A stretch of DNA of 64,000 nt, taken from assembly GCF_003464085.1 (NCBI RefSeq), contig NZ_QSDR01000017.1:34630-98629 (forward strand), read 5' to 3'. Positions within the stretch are counted from its first letter, which is position 1, and each line of letters starts with the position of its first letter. Under the pieces are notes generated by a model. That model did no database searches. It was not told where the DNA came from and saw only the letters and a program-made list of their open reading frames with translations. Below are positions 36,456 to 45,005 of the stretch, one piece after another. A program made the translations under genes and the position numbers. Origin of the DNA: Clostridium sp. AM58-1XD (GTDB lineage Bacteria > Bacillota > Clostridia > Lachnospirales > Lachnospiraceae).

Positions 36456-36607
36456 ATTTTTATGAGAAGTCATGTGCAAAACCGCTTTCTACTGCCGTTC
36501 CTTGCGCAATATGATTACTGTTATTTTTTTATATTATTCTAAATAATTAGTTTTTTTCTAGTCAATTCGACAATTTAAAGTTTTTTTATTTTAACAGCAA
36601 AAATTGA

Positions 36608-36636
36608 TTGACATTTTATAACTTATTATGTATAAT
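36608..36636 (+). promoter_or_regulatory. Consensus promoter of the second candidate RNA
   Basis: TTGACA (36608-36613), 17 bases and TATAAT (36631-36636) match the sigma-A consensus exactly. The region upstream (36520-36600) is strongly A+T-rich, as in UP elements of highly expressed RNA genes. Confidence 0.8.
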
Positions 36637-36643
36637 AAAGATA

Positions 36644-36899
36644 TCAAACAAAGAGTTATAAAAAATTTAAAGAAAGAGAGGTATAGTCCAAAGGGAACAT
36701 AAGATCATCCTCAGGAAATGGTTTTAATATGACGAGAAAGTATTAAAATCAGAGATAGAAGCAAAGATGATAATAGAGGATATTATCAAAAGCAGTTGAG
36801 AGTACTGTAAATTATTAATAGCATAAAGGAGTAAAGTCCAATGGATACAATGTATTAGGAATGGGTGCTGATTAGTGAAATCGGTATCCATTCCTTTTT
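36644..36899 (+). ncRNA. Candidate long structured non-coding RNA (~255 nt)
   Basis: A consensus promoter leads into about 255 bases without a credible coding frame, ending in a terminator: GGAATGG...TGATT (from 36858) pairs with AATCGG...CCATTCC (to 36894) and T5 follows. Internal stems include GGTTTTAATA with TATTAAAATC (about 36720-36750) and GATAAT with TATTATC. AATGGATAC (36840-36848) is also fully complementary to GTATCCATT (36884-36892), part of the terminator, so two exclusive folds exist. It is far more A+T-rich than its neighbours. I do not recognise the class; raiA-motif RNA or a 6S-like RNA are candidates to test. Confidence 0.6.
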
Positions 36900-37026
36900 G
36901 TTGCACTATAATTCACGTCAGTTTTTGAAACATACGAAAGAATCCCGCTCGCGGGATTCTCCGCCTGCGGCGGGTCGCTTCAGCGACATCATTCCTTACC
37001 GGCGCAGGGCGACCCTGCCCGGAGGG

Positions 37027-37077
37027 TTTTTTTGTTACATAGGATAGTTCGGAGAACTTTCCTATATAACAAAAAAA
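37027..37077 (-). terminator. Terminator behind tRNA-Gln copy 1
   Basis: TTTTTTTGTTACATAGGA pairs with TCCTATATAACAAAAAAA with one mismatch, giving an A/T-flanked hairpin that can terminate on both strands. It lies downstream of the minus-strand tRNA and downstream of the plus-strand RNA at 36644-36899. A GC-rich hairpin region (36940-37020) lies between. Confidence 0.8.
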
Positions 37078-37122
37078 CCGGAAAGTACAAGGTATCCCTC
37101 GTAATTACCAGTTTTTTCCGCG

Positions 37123-37193
37123 CTGGGCTACAAGGATTCGAACCTTGAAATGACGGAGTCAGAGTCCGTTGCCTTACCATTTGGCGATAGCCA
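37123..37193 (-). tRNA. tRNA-Gln (CTG), copy 1
   Basis: On the minus strand the anticodon arm is ACGGA-CTCTGAC-TCCGT (anticodon CTG), the T arm CAAGG-TTCGAAT-CCTTG, and the 3' acceptor TAGCCCA plus discriminator G. The 5' acceptor strand reads TGGCTA, one G short of the TGGGCTA needed to pair with TAGCCCA. Total length is 71 instead of the usual 72. The same shortfall is found in copy 2. Confidence 0.9.
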
Positions 37194-37259
37194 ATTCATA
37201 TAAACTCACAATCTTATTGGCGATTGCGGAGTTTATTATACCCATAATCTTCTATTTAG

Positions 37260-37982
37260 TCAAGCCTTTTTCATATATTTTTTTACTTTTTTTGCATGTT
37301 TCTTCTTGACCCACCGGAATACTTCCGACCGGTCTTTCAGGAGTCTATATATATCCTCCACTTCTCTTTCGTCCAGTACGCAATCCATATGCTTAATCCG
37401 GCGCCTGATTTTTCCTGCTGCCCTGCTGCTCAGGCTGACGATCACGTCGGACGTTCCCATACGCCAGATCCGGCGCAGTTTAACGCCGTCATTAAATACG
37501 ATCGCCGAAACTATCGGAATTTCCGGCAGCCCGTTCCGTTCTCTTATGAGATAGCTTTTCAGATGCCTGATATGATTTTGGTTCTGATATACCGGGCTGT
37601 AAAAGGACCGTTTTCTTCCCGGAAGAATCTGGCACCAAAATTCCCTGTCAGCTCTGCCGATAATCGTTCCCGAATAATTTTTATTCTCTATTACAAAAAT
37701 CCCATTCTCATGAATCATGATAATATCTGTTTCTACATATCCTTTTCCGTCAGCCTTCGGAATATATGCATTAAATACAAAGCGTTTCTTTCCTTTGATC
37801 TTCTCAAGTACCAGGGAAGTTTCGTACTCTCCTGCCGTACCCTTGTCATTTTCAATTTTTTTTCTCCGTTTTCCTGTTTCCATTCGGTATTCTGAGCGCC
37901 TGTATCTTCGGAAACGGTATGTCTTTTTTGCCAGAAGAACCGCTGTTACAAACAGAAGAAAAAATATAATGTAAACAGGCAT
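37260..37982 (-). CDS. NERD-domain protein with N-terminal membrane anchor
   Basis: The 240-residue protein has a single N-terminal transmembrane helix (PVYIIFFLLFVTAVLLA), a basic stretch and a nuclease-related domain (NERD): KGTAGEYETSLVLEKIKGKK, then VETDIIMIHENGIFVIENKN with the D...ExK pattern of PD-(D/E)XK nucleases. A basic C-terminal tail follows (VKKKHAKKVKKYMKKA). Function of NERD proteins is poorly known. The gene lies between two nearly identical tRNA-Gln genes. Confidence 0.85.
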   Translation of the reverse strand: MPVYIIFFLLFVTAVLLAKKTYRFRRYRRSEYRMETGKRRKKIENDKGTAGEYETSLVLEKIKGKKRFVFNAYIPKADGKGYVETDIIMIHENGIFVIENKNYSGTIIGRADREFWCQILPGRKRSFYSPVYQNQNHIRHLKSYLIRERNGLPEIPIVSAIVFNDGVKLRRIWRMGTSDVIVSLSSRAAGKIRRRIKHMDCVLDEREVEDIYRLLKDRSEVFRWVKKKHAKKVKKYMKKA

Positions 37983-38019
37983 GTTTGTCGGTCTCCACTG
38001 TAATTTATGATATAATGAA

Positions 38020-38054
38020 AAGAAAGTCTGCAGATCTTGTCTGCAGACTTTCTT
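38020..38054 (-). terminator. Terminator behind tRNA-Gln copy 2
   Basis: AAGAAAGTCTGCAGA (38020-38034) and TCTGCAGACTTTCTT (38040-38054) form a perfect 15-bp stem with a short loop, followed on the minus strand by TTCATTATA. It ends transcription of the tRNA and also lies upstream of the NERD gene. Confidence 0.85.
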
Positions 38055-38058
38055 GAAA

Positions 38059-38129
38059 CTGGGCTACAAGGATTCGAACCTTGAAATGACGGAGTCAGAG
38101 TCCGTTGCCTTACCATTTGGCGATAGCCA
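38059..38129 (-). tRNA. tRNA-Gln (CTG), copy 2
   Basis: The 71 bases are identical to copy 1 (37123-37193), with anticodon CTG and the same 5' acceptor TGGCTA that lacks one G. Flanking bases differ (GA before TGGCTA here, AT in copy 1), so the copies are separate loci. Confidence 0.9.
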
Positions 38130-38357
38130 TCACAACAACAAATCGTATTATACATGAAGGATCTCATTCCGTCAAGCCTTTTTTTATGAACAGCGAGTTC
38201 GCTAAAGCCATCTCTCGCGCCGAGCGCGGTCGCTGCAGCGAAGTGAAGTCACTTCCAAACTATTTTTCTATTGCTGCAGAATGAAAGCAGGACCTTGGCC
38301 TGACAATAAGATGTCCGCCGGAAATTTCGGCGGACTCATTATTGTAATTACGGATGA

Positions 38358-38630
38358 TCAATCGTAATCATCTACAAATTTGATAATTGCTGAGACGGAG
38401 CGTACAAAGCTTCCTTCTTCCAGTTTGGATTCGTCAATTGCTGCTGACTGAGGAAGTTCAATTCCATCTTCCATCTCTACGGATATCCATGTAGTTTCTG
38501 CCTCTTTGGCATGTTCGATCGCCTCTTCGAGAGTATCCCCTTCTGCATAGCATTCTTCCAAATCCGGAAATGCAACGTGATATCCTCCGTCCTCTCTGGG
38601 CTTAAAAATTGCAGGATATACAAATTTCAT
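38358..38630 (-). CDS. HicB-family antitoxin-like protein (orphan)
   Basis: The 90-residue protein begins MKFVYPAIFKPREDGGYHVA and FPDLEECYAEGDTLEEAIEH, the classic partial RNase H fold of HicB antitoxins. No C-terminal DNA-binding domain is evident, and no HicA toxin gene (about 60-80 codons) is found on either side. It is thus a solitary HicB-like protein. A GC-rich stem (GTCCGCCG with CGGCGGAC, about 38312-38335) follows the stop. Confidence 0.82.
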   Translation of the reverse strand: MKFVYPAIFKPREDGGYHVAFPDLEECYAEGDTLEEAIEHAKEAETTWISVEMEDGIELPQSAAIDESKLEEGSFVRSVSAIIKFVDDYD

Positions 38631-38663
38631 AACTCGTACCTCACTCTATCGATAATCAACCAG

Positions 38664-38699
38664 GTTCGAAAACATCTCACCAAGTGCTCCTATTATACC
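38664..38699 (-). promoter_or_regulatory. Upstream element of hicB, similar to 13301-13334
   Basis: On the minus strand this reads GGTATAATAGGAGCACTTGG then TGAGATGTTTTCG. It shares a TATAAT box and about two thirds of its positions with the element ahead of the MATE gene. It ends about 35 bases before the hicB start. Confidence 0.4.
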
Positions 38700-38734
38700 A
38701 TAAAGTTACTGCAGTTTCTACCTGGAATCAAATT

Positions 38735-40245
38735 TTATTCAGCGGTCTGTTCCTGTCTTCCTGAACTGCTTTCCTTATTAGGGCCTGATTCTTCTTTCCC
38801 TGATGTCTCTTCGGAACTTTTTTCTTCCGGGTCTGAGCTTGTATCCTTTTCTGTATTTTCTGTTTCGGTCGGCTCTTTGTTTCCGGAACTGCTGTCTGAC
38901 GTCGTTTCCTGGCTGGAAGAGCTGCTGCCTTCCTCCGCTTCTGTTGTCATTTCACCTGTCGTTTCCTCTGCCGTCGTCTCTTCTTCAGGAGCCTCTGTTG
39001 CCTCCTCCGATATCATAGGCGTCTCAAAGGTTCCCGTTACGCTCATCGGCTTTCCGCCCTGTTTCTGACGCACGCCGCCAAGCGAAAACTTATAAGTTTT
39101 TCCGCCTTCCAGTCCCTTTACACTCACTTCACAGGAATCGGAATAGGTTTCCTCGATCATGGCTGAATAGCTTTCGCCGTTTTCATCACGGATGCTTACC
39201 GTCTCATCCTTCCACTTTACGCTTGTTGTAAAATATATGGTCAAAATTCCGTCTTCATAGTCAACAAAATCGATCTTCAGACGGTTTTCAGCTTCTTCTT
39301 CCACCTCTGTTTCAGGTTCTGTTGTCGCAGCCTCTGTCGTCGTTTCCGACGGCGTTGTCTCTGCTGACGTATCCTGCGTCGTCTCTTCCGGCGTTGTCGG
39401 TTCTTCCGGAGAAGAACTTTCCTGAGTCGTCTCCTCAGTTTCTGCAGCAGACGTTTCCTTCTTCTGCGTCCTCTCTCCCAAAGCGTAAGAGCTGTCCGTA
39501 ATTCTCTCCGCAATCTCTTCCATGGTCAGCGGAGCAAGTTCTTTCATATCGTCCATGGTAAGACCGCTGTTCTGCTCAATCAGTTCGTTAAGGAAATATG
39601 CTTTTCCATAGGAAATTCCATAAGTCTCCGCCAGCTGCTTCACCTCGTCTTTTTCTATTACCTGCTGGTCATACACAACAGCCTGAACTTGATTTTCCAT
39701 CAATGACTGTTCGATATCGTCGACCACTTCCTGACGAAGCACATCCGCCTTGCTGATGCTGTCATTCGTTACCGTTACAAGAATCGCGTTGTCGAGATCG
39801 TCCAGATACCCGTGAGTCACAAGTGAACCGACCACCGCATTGACAGCCACGTTCAAATCAACGCCTTCCAGATCCATCTCAGCCAGTATCGCCTCCGCAT
39901 CTTCATTCAGAGGGATTGCCTTAAGCACTTTATTTTTTCTATTAATTGACAGTTCCACACTTGGATTGACATCAATACCGATAATGGATTCTGTCTGCTG
40001 ATTTAAATAGAAATTATAACCTCCGCTGCCTGCAAGAATCACACAAAGGCATGCAGCTGCCGCAATTCCCCATGCCCGGAATCTCTTTCCAAAGGACACC
40101 ACACGCTCCTTCTTCGATTCATCCGTTTTTTCCTGCCATAACGGAGCTTCCTCCTGAGGAGTCGTAAGGTCAATACGGCTTAAAACATCCGGCTTCAGCC
40201 CGTCGACAGCAGACTTCAATGGTATTCAATTTTATCGCGTTTCAC
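38735..40245 (-). CDS. RsgI-like anti-sigma factor with long low-complexity extracellular region
   Basis: The frame from GTG 40245 (GGAGG site, one base after the sigma stop) reads VKRDKIEYH and is interrupted near 40222. One base is apparently missing, after which KSAVDGLKPDVLSRIDL continues. One transmembrane helix (WGIAAAACLCVILAGSGGYN) is followed by the RsgI periplasmic domain (GIDVNPSVELSINRKNKVLK, then NAVVGSLVTHGYLDDLDNAI). C-terminally, Glu/Thr/Ser/Pro-rich linkers (about 250-300 and 390-494) flank a beta-sandwich-like module. It should hold the neighbouring sigma factor at the membrane and release it on an external cue. Confidence 0.82.
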
Positions 40246-40246
40246 C

Positions 40247-40822
40247 TTATTCCTCCTCTCCGAGATAATTCTCTAATTTTTTCATGGCTCGGTTATATTT
40301 TGACAGCACAGTAGCAAGCGGCATTTTAAGACTGGCCGCAATTTCCCTATGTTTCATTCCTGCTGCTGCATGCAGCATTACAATCTGCCGTTCTTCTTCC
40401 TTTAATATCTCCAGCGCTGCCTGAAGCGCCAGTTTATCTGCGATATTCTCCAGCTGCGGGCAGAATTCTCCTGTTTCTTCTCCTGTTAAATCGTCAAGCC
40501 CAATATCCGCCTGATGTTTCTGATCCCTGAATTTCATGTAGCATAAATTCCGGGCTATCGTAAACATCCAGGCCAGAGGTTTTCCCTGTGACTTGTAACT
40601 GGCGGCGGAAGTCCACACTTTCAGATATGTCTCCTGCATAATCTCTTCCGCATCCTGTACGTTTTTAACGATGGACAGTATAAAACTGTATATGGTTCTG
40701 TCTGTACTCTGGTATAGTTGTCTGAAAGCCTCTTCATCGCCCATTCCGACGCGTTCCAACAGTTCCTCATCGGTAGGCGTGCGCTTTTCTCCTCCCAGAC
40801 TCATCATTGCCATAAACAACAT
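40247..40822 (-). CDS. ECF-type RNA polymerase sigma factor
   Basis: The 191-residue protein has sigma region 2 (FRQLYQSTDRTIYSFILSIV, EIMQETYLKVWTSAASYK) and region 4 (MLHAAAGMKHREIAASLKMP, LATVLSKYNRAMKKLENYL), with no region 3, as in ECF sigma factors. It is translationally coupled to the RsgI-like anti-sigma gene, which makes these a functional pair. Target promoters are unknown. Confidence 0.9.
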   Translation of the reverse strand: MLFMAMMSLGGEKRTPTDEELLERVGMGDEEAFRQLYQSTDRTIYSFILSIVKNVQDAEEIMQETYLKVWTSAASYKSQGKPLAWMFTIARNLCYMKFRDQKHQADIGLDDLTGEETGEFCPQLENIADKLALQAALEILKEEERQIVMLHAAAGMKHREIAASLKMPLATVLSKYNRAMKKLENYLGEEE

Positions 40823-40899
40823 GGTTTTCTACCCTTTCATTAACTTAATGCAGGAAACCAGCAACTTATTGCACAAACTGGACATTTTTTTCATTTCTG

Positions 40900-42078
40900 T
40901 CAGTCTTCTGCACAGAAGCTGCTTTCGATTGTGATGACACAACTGCATTTTTTGTCTTTATTGGCTACTTCTTCTCTGACTTTCTTTTTCAGGTTGTCTC
41001 TGGCCGCTTCCATATATTCCCTCGGCACAACCAGATCAAAAATCAGATTAATTCTCTCTGCCCCGTCCACGATGCGAAAATCATGGATGCTCAGTCTGGA
41101 ATCCAGGTTATCAATAATATCATCTACCATAATCCTGTAATGATTCACGATTTCATTCTTAACTTCTACAGGATCCATATGGATTACAAGAAAGAGATTC
41201 ATTTTGCGCAGGGCATCCCGTTCAATTTTATCAATCACTTCATGGGACCGTTCGATATCCACATCGCTTGGCACTTCTGCATGAATGGATGCCATGCTCC
41301 TGGAAGGTCCATAATTGTGCACGATCAGATCGTGGCTTCCCACAATTCCATCATATGATTCTACAAAACGGCTTATTTTCCTGTATACTTCCGGGTCGAT
41401 TGCTTCACCGATCAGCGGAGCAAGCGTCTCTCGTGCAATATTTATTCCGGCAATCATAACGACAACGGATACGATGATACCAATTATTCCATCCAGATTC
41501 AGCCCCCATATCCCGAATACGACAAGAGAAATGATCGTCGCTGAAGTAGTCGTCACGTCTCCAAGAGAGTCAGCTGCAGTAGCCATCATCACCTTGGAGT
41601 CAATCCTTCGTCCCAGCCTGCTGTTAAACAGCCCCATCCAGAGCTTAACGCCAATAGAAAGAATCAGGATCACGACGGTAATCAGATGAAAGCTCATGGG
41701 CTCCGGTTCTCTAATTTTTCCGATCGACGTTTTAAACAGGGAAAATCCCACCTGGATAACGAGGAACGCCACAATAAATGCCGAAATATATTCAATTCTG
41801 CCATGACCAAAGGGATGTTCGTCATCCGCAGGTTTTTCTGCCATCTTCACACCGATAAATCCGATAATCGACGACGCCGCATCCGACAGGTTATTAAATG
41901 CATCCGCCATAACAGAAATACTGTGTACAAAAATACCGATAGAAAGCTTTACTGTAAACAGCAGGAGATTGCAGCAGATTCCAACTACACTGGCCAGAAG
42001 GCCATATTTGGTCCGCACGCTCGAATCCTGCACATTTTCATAGTTGTTAATAAATTTTTTTACTAAAAAATCTGTCAT
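40900..42078 (-). CDS. Cation diffusion facilitator family transporter
   Basis: The 392-residue protein has six membrane helices with the CDF metal site SISVMADAFNNLSDAASSII, the histidine-rich DEHPFGHGRIEYISAFIVAF and a second Asp pair (MMATAADSLGDVTTTSATI). The C-terminal cytoplasmic domain has the usual ferredoxin-like fold plus an extra segment of about 90 residues. It exports divalent metals such as Zn2+ or Mn2+ against protons. It sits between the sigma operon and truA. Confidence 0.9.
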   Translation of the reverse strand: MTDFLVKKFINNYENVQDSSVRTKYGLLASVVGICCNLLLFTVKLSIGIFVHSISVMADAFNNLSDAASSIIGFIGVKMAEKPADDEHPFGHGRIEYISAFIVAFLVIQVGFSLFKTSIGKIREPEPMSFHLITVVILILSIGVKLWMGLFNSRLGRRIDSKVMMATAADSLGDVTTTSATIISLVVFGIWGLNLDGIIGIIVSVVVMIAGINIARETLAPLIGEAIDPEVYRKISRFVESYDGIVGSHDLIVHNYGPSRSMASIHAEVPSDVDIERSHEVIDKIERDALRKMNLFLVIHMDPVEVKNEIVNHYRIMVDDIIDNLDSRLSIHDFRIVDGAERINLIFDLVVPREYMEAARDNLKKKVREEVANKDKKCSCVITIESSFCAED

Positions 42079-42090
42079 TCCTGCTCACTC

Positions 42091-42836
42091 TCATTCCTCT
42101 GCATACTCTGCCTTAACGAGAAAAAGACCTTCCGGAGGAGCGGTAAAACCTGCTTCCTGCCGGTTTTCTGCTTTTATTATCTCCAAAACATCCTTAGGAT
42201 TGCGTTTTCCAAGCCCTGTTTCAATCAAGGTGCCTGTCATAATCCTGACCATATGATAGAGAAAACCATTTCCGCAAAATGTCAGTATTACCTTACTCCC
42301 ACATTCTTCTATTTTTATGCCGTATATCGTTCTTATCGTCGATTTCTTCATTTTCTTGTTCGCACAGAAGCTTTTAAAATCATGTTCTCCCGTAAGGTAT
42401 CCGGCGGCTTCTCTCATCTTCCCGATATCCAGCCGTCTGCCGAGGCCATAAACGTATTTTCTTTCAAAAACGCCCTTCTTTTTGTTCGTTTCAATGGTAT
42501 AGCGGTACGTTTGGTAACAGCATTCAGCCTGCTGTGAAACCGGCTGTCTTTTTCTTCTGCTCCAATCACGGCTATATCCTCCGGAAGGTACTGATTCATG
42601 TATTCCTTTACCGACTGCACAGAAAATGTATCCGGAACCTTAAAATTAGCCGTCTGTGCCAGCGCGTGGACTCCCGCATCCGTCCTGCCTGCACCGTGAA
42701 CCTCTACTGCAGTTCCTGTCATCTTCTCCAGGATTCCTTCTATCTTTCCCTGGATGGTCTGGTCTGTGTTTCCCTGCTTCTGCCAGCCGTCATATCTGCT
42801 TCCATCATATTGAAGCTCTATCTTTATATTCCGCAT
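42091..42836 (-). CDS. truA: tRNA pseudouridine synthase A (single-base frameshift)
   Basis: The N-terminal frame has the TruA start (IKIELQYDGSRYDGWQKQGN) and the catalytic motif GAGRTDAGVHALAQTANF. At about 42505 one T appears to be missing; in the next frame the protein continues RYTIETNKKKGVFERKYVYG, FLYHMVRIMTGTLIETGLGK and AGFTAPPEGLFLVKAEY to 42091. Corrected length is about 248 residues, normal for TruA, which makes pseudouridine at tRNA positions 38-40. Loss of truA is usually harmful, so a sequencing error is the simplest explanation. Confidence 0.9.
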
Positions 42837-42956
42837 TCCTTTTTCTTCTCTTTCCCATATATGTAAAATTAATATATGCAGGCACTAATTATATTACAAA
42901 TCCGTCCGAAAAACAAGAAAAACAGCGGTTTTCCCTATCTTGTTAAAAAAGAAAAG

Positions 42957-42980
42957 GACCCGCAGAACACTGCAGGGCCC
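42957..42980 (-). terminator. Terminator of mscL
   Basis: On the minus strand GGGCCCTGCAG-tgtt-CTGCGGGTCC forms a GC-rich stem followed by TTTTCTTTTTT. Confidence 0.8.
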
Positions 42981-43048
42981 TCCCTGATCTCTCTTGATTT
43001 TTACCGCTGTATAGATTATATGTACGTTCCGCTCTGAGGAACGTATCC

Positions 43049-43531
43049 TCATGAAACCTCCTGCTTGGCAGCCGTCTCCATTTCCGGACTCTGTACCAGC
43101 TGTGACGTACAGTGAGGACACCTCGTCGCGGAAAGCGGGATTCTGGATTTGCAGTATGGGCATTCTTTTTCGGTAGGCTCTGTCGGAGCCGCCGGTTTCT
43201 TATAAAGTTTATTGAGCTCTTTGATTACCATAAATACAACAAACGCCATAATCAGGAAGTTGATTACCCCTGTTAAAAAAGATCCGTATGCCAGGACAGA
43301 AGTTGCCGCTTTTGCCTCGTCCAGCGTTGCGTATGTTCCTCCATCCAGGGCGATAAACATATTCGTAAAATCAATCTTTCCTGTAAGAAGACTGATCAGA
43401 GGCATGATAATATCATCCACCAGCGATTTTACGATTCCGCTGAAAGCGCCGCCTATAATAACGCCGACTGCCAGATCCAGCATATTGCCTTTTAATGCAA
43501 AGTCCTTAAATTCCTGCATCAGTTTTTTCAT
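43049..43531 (-). CDS. mscL: Large-conductance mechanosensitive channel with C-terminal zinc ribbon
   Basis: From ATG 43531 the 160-residue protein reads [40 protein letters not shown], then a second helix ending [14 protein letters not shown], the MscL pore structure. After a Pro/Thr linker the end carries two CxxC pairs ([19 protein letters not shown]), a zinc ribbon not found in standard MscL. The channel opens under membrane tension to release solutes. The longer upstream frame (to 43666) reads into the dispersed repeat and lacks a ribosome site. A GAAAAGGGGG site precedes 43531. Confidence 0.9.
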   Translation of the reverse strand: MKKLMQEFKDFALKGNMLDLAVGVIIGGAFSGIVKSLVDDIIMPLISLLTGKIDFTNMFIALDGGTYATLDEAKAATSVLAYGSFLTGVINFLIMAFVVFMVIKELNKLYKKPAAPTEPTEKECPYCKSRIPLSATRCPHCTSQLVQSPEMETAAKQEVS

Positions 43532-43582
43532 GAATAAGTTCCCCCTTTTCCTTTGTATACGCAGGTAAAACAGCCAATCTGC

Positions 43583-43724
43583 TGCTGTTATACCATAGCC
43601 GCAAGCGGCTATAGCAGCCTCCTTCAGGACTGGCGCACGGCTTTCTGCAGCCAGCGCAGAAACCATTCATGCGCTGGTATAGCGACCGCGCAGATAGAAT
43701 GCCGCTTTACGGACATTATATCAT
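43583..43724. repeat. Dispersed palindromic element, copy 2 (with 19566-19697)
   Basis: This copy shares CCATAGCCGCAAGCGGCTA, GCGCACGGCTTTCTGCAGC, AGCGCAGAAACCATT and ACATTATATCA with copy 1 in the same order and at nearly the same spacing. It lies upstream of mscL and downstream of nothing coding. About ten extra bases occur in its right half. Confidence 0.65.
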
Positions 43725-43874
43725 GGGTATGGATAAAAGTTAAGCGAATTCTTACAGCCCCACCTTTCGCTGTGCGGCTTTCTTTTGTCATTTTTATTAT
43801 GAATTTTGTAAGAAAAACTGAAAGCACTTCTGTTTCTCCCGTGGTATAGTTTTATCAGACAGGAGGGATCAAAT

Positions 43875-44628
43875 ATGAAAAAGATGAAAGATCTGCAGCA
43901 TCGCGGCTTTTTAATCTCAGCCACTTGCTTTCTGGCTCTGGCCTGATCTGCACCGCAGCCAGGTTCCTTTCAGACCGCCGTCTGAATCCTGACGGACACC
44001 TATGGATCGAGGCCTCGTCACAGAATTCGGACCGGATGAGCTCAGGCCGCCGAGCTTCTATATGTTAATCACCAAGGCAGACGGACTGGATTTTCAGGAT
44101 GATATCAGTCAAAAGGCCTTCCTTCCTCCATATTATACGGATTTCAAAGTCAACAGCCTGCGTGTTCCAGCAGATATTCTGTATGATGAAAAAGACCGCC
44201 AGCTGTCAATGAGTGATATCTCTATGGGCACAAGAGCCAGAGCTCATATCAAACGTCATGGGGAGGAAGGTATTGATGAAATTGATAAAGTCATCGTTTA
44301 TACAGAAGAGTTTAAAGCCAAACAGCCAACCGGCATGTACGGCGTTGGACAGCCCATGCTGATGGTTCATGGCCGCCTGTACAGCAATCCACAGCCAAGT
44401 ACGTTTACCGAGCCGCCTGACGGATATGAATGGATCGGCACGGTTATGCTGAATTCCTCAGAGCAGCTTCCCCAGCAGGATTTCGAAGCATGTCATATCT
44501 CTGCTGAATCCGAAATCTATCAGAACCTTTCCTTCAATTCGGACATAATACTTGTAAGTGAAAATGGCCGGTGGTTTACCATGACCCCTATGCCCACAGA
44601 TGAAAAGGTCACGGATCAACCGGTTTAG
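43875..44628 (+). CDS. Unknown probably exported protein (frame-disrupted start)
   Basis: A strong AGGAGGG site precedes ATG 43875, which opens MKKMKDLQHRGFLISATCF, signal-peptide-like, but stops at 43944. With two one-base corrections (about 43938 and 43995) the chain joins SGLICTAARFLSDRRLNPDG to the open 208-residue frame at 44002 (TPMDRGLVTEFGPDELRPPS). The main part contains DFQDDISQKAFLPPYYTDFK and GYEWIGTVMLNSSEQLPQQD and is soluble. I recognise no family. The first part of the 44002 frame may not be the true start. It converges with dhaM, overlapping by four bases. Confidence 0.55.
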
Positions 44629-45005
44629 AATTTACGCGTATCTTTTACCGTTTTCAAATAATTCAGTATTTCTTCTCTATTCATACCGCCGGCGGCATAT
44701 ATGGTGGCAGCTACTGCCCCCTCTACCAGGGGGCAGTCTGCCATTTGAATTCTGTCAGAGCCGTATGCCTCTATCACCATCTCTGCAGTCATTACTGCGC
44801 TGCCCATATCCATCAGAATAATTACACCGTCCTCCGAATATACACGGTCCACAGCTTTATATATTTTATCGAAGCTTGTTCCGAATCCGCCGTCTTCCAG
44901 TCCGCCGGCAGCTGCAACCTTCGCCTCCGCAGCCATAACAGCGGTAAATTCCACTACGCTTTCTGCCAGGTTCCGGCTGTGAGACACAATCACTATTCCT
45001 ACCAT
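44625..45005 (-). CDS. dhaM: Dihydroxyacetone kinase phosphotransferase subunit DhaM
   Basis: The 126-residue protein is an EIIA-Man-like fold: MVGIVIVSHSRNLAESVVEF has the phosphorylated histidine (His9), and IILMDMGSAVMTAEMVIEA and LVEGAVAATIYAAGG are family motifs. DhaM passes phosphate from PTS HPr to the ADP bound in DhaL. It lacks the HPr and EI-like extensions of E. coli DhaM. Its ribosome site is a run of nine G (45013-45021) just after the dhaL stop. Confidence 0.92.
   Translation of the reverse strand: MVGIVIVSHSRNLAESVVEFTAVMAAEAKVAAAGGLEDGGFGTSFDKIYKAVDRVYSEDGVIILMDMGSAVMTAEMVIEAYGSDRIQMADCPLVEGAVAATIYAAGGMNREEILNYLKTVKDTRKF

Noticed and set aside
36865..37180. Small open frames around tRNA-Gln copy 1
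   Set aside because: They run through the tRNA, a terminator and a GC-rich hairpin, and lack ribosome sites.
38358..38735. A complete HicAB toxin-antitoxin pair
   Set aside because: Only HicB is present; no frame with HicA features lies on either side.
39277..39513. Arg-rich 78-codon frame on the minus strand
   Set aside because: It is the shifted reading of the repetitive Glu/Thr-rich linker of the anti-sigma gene.
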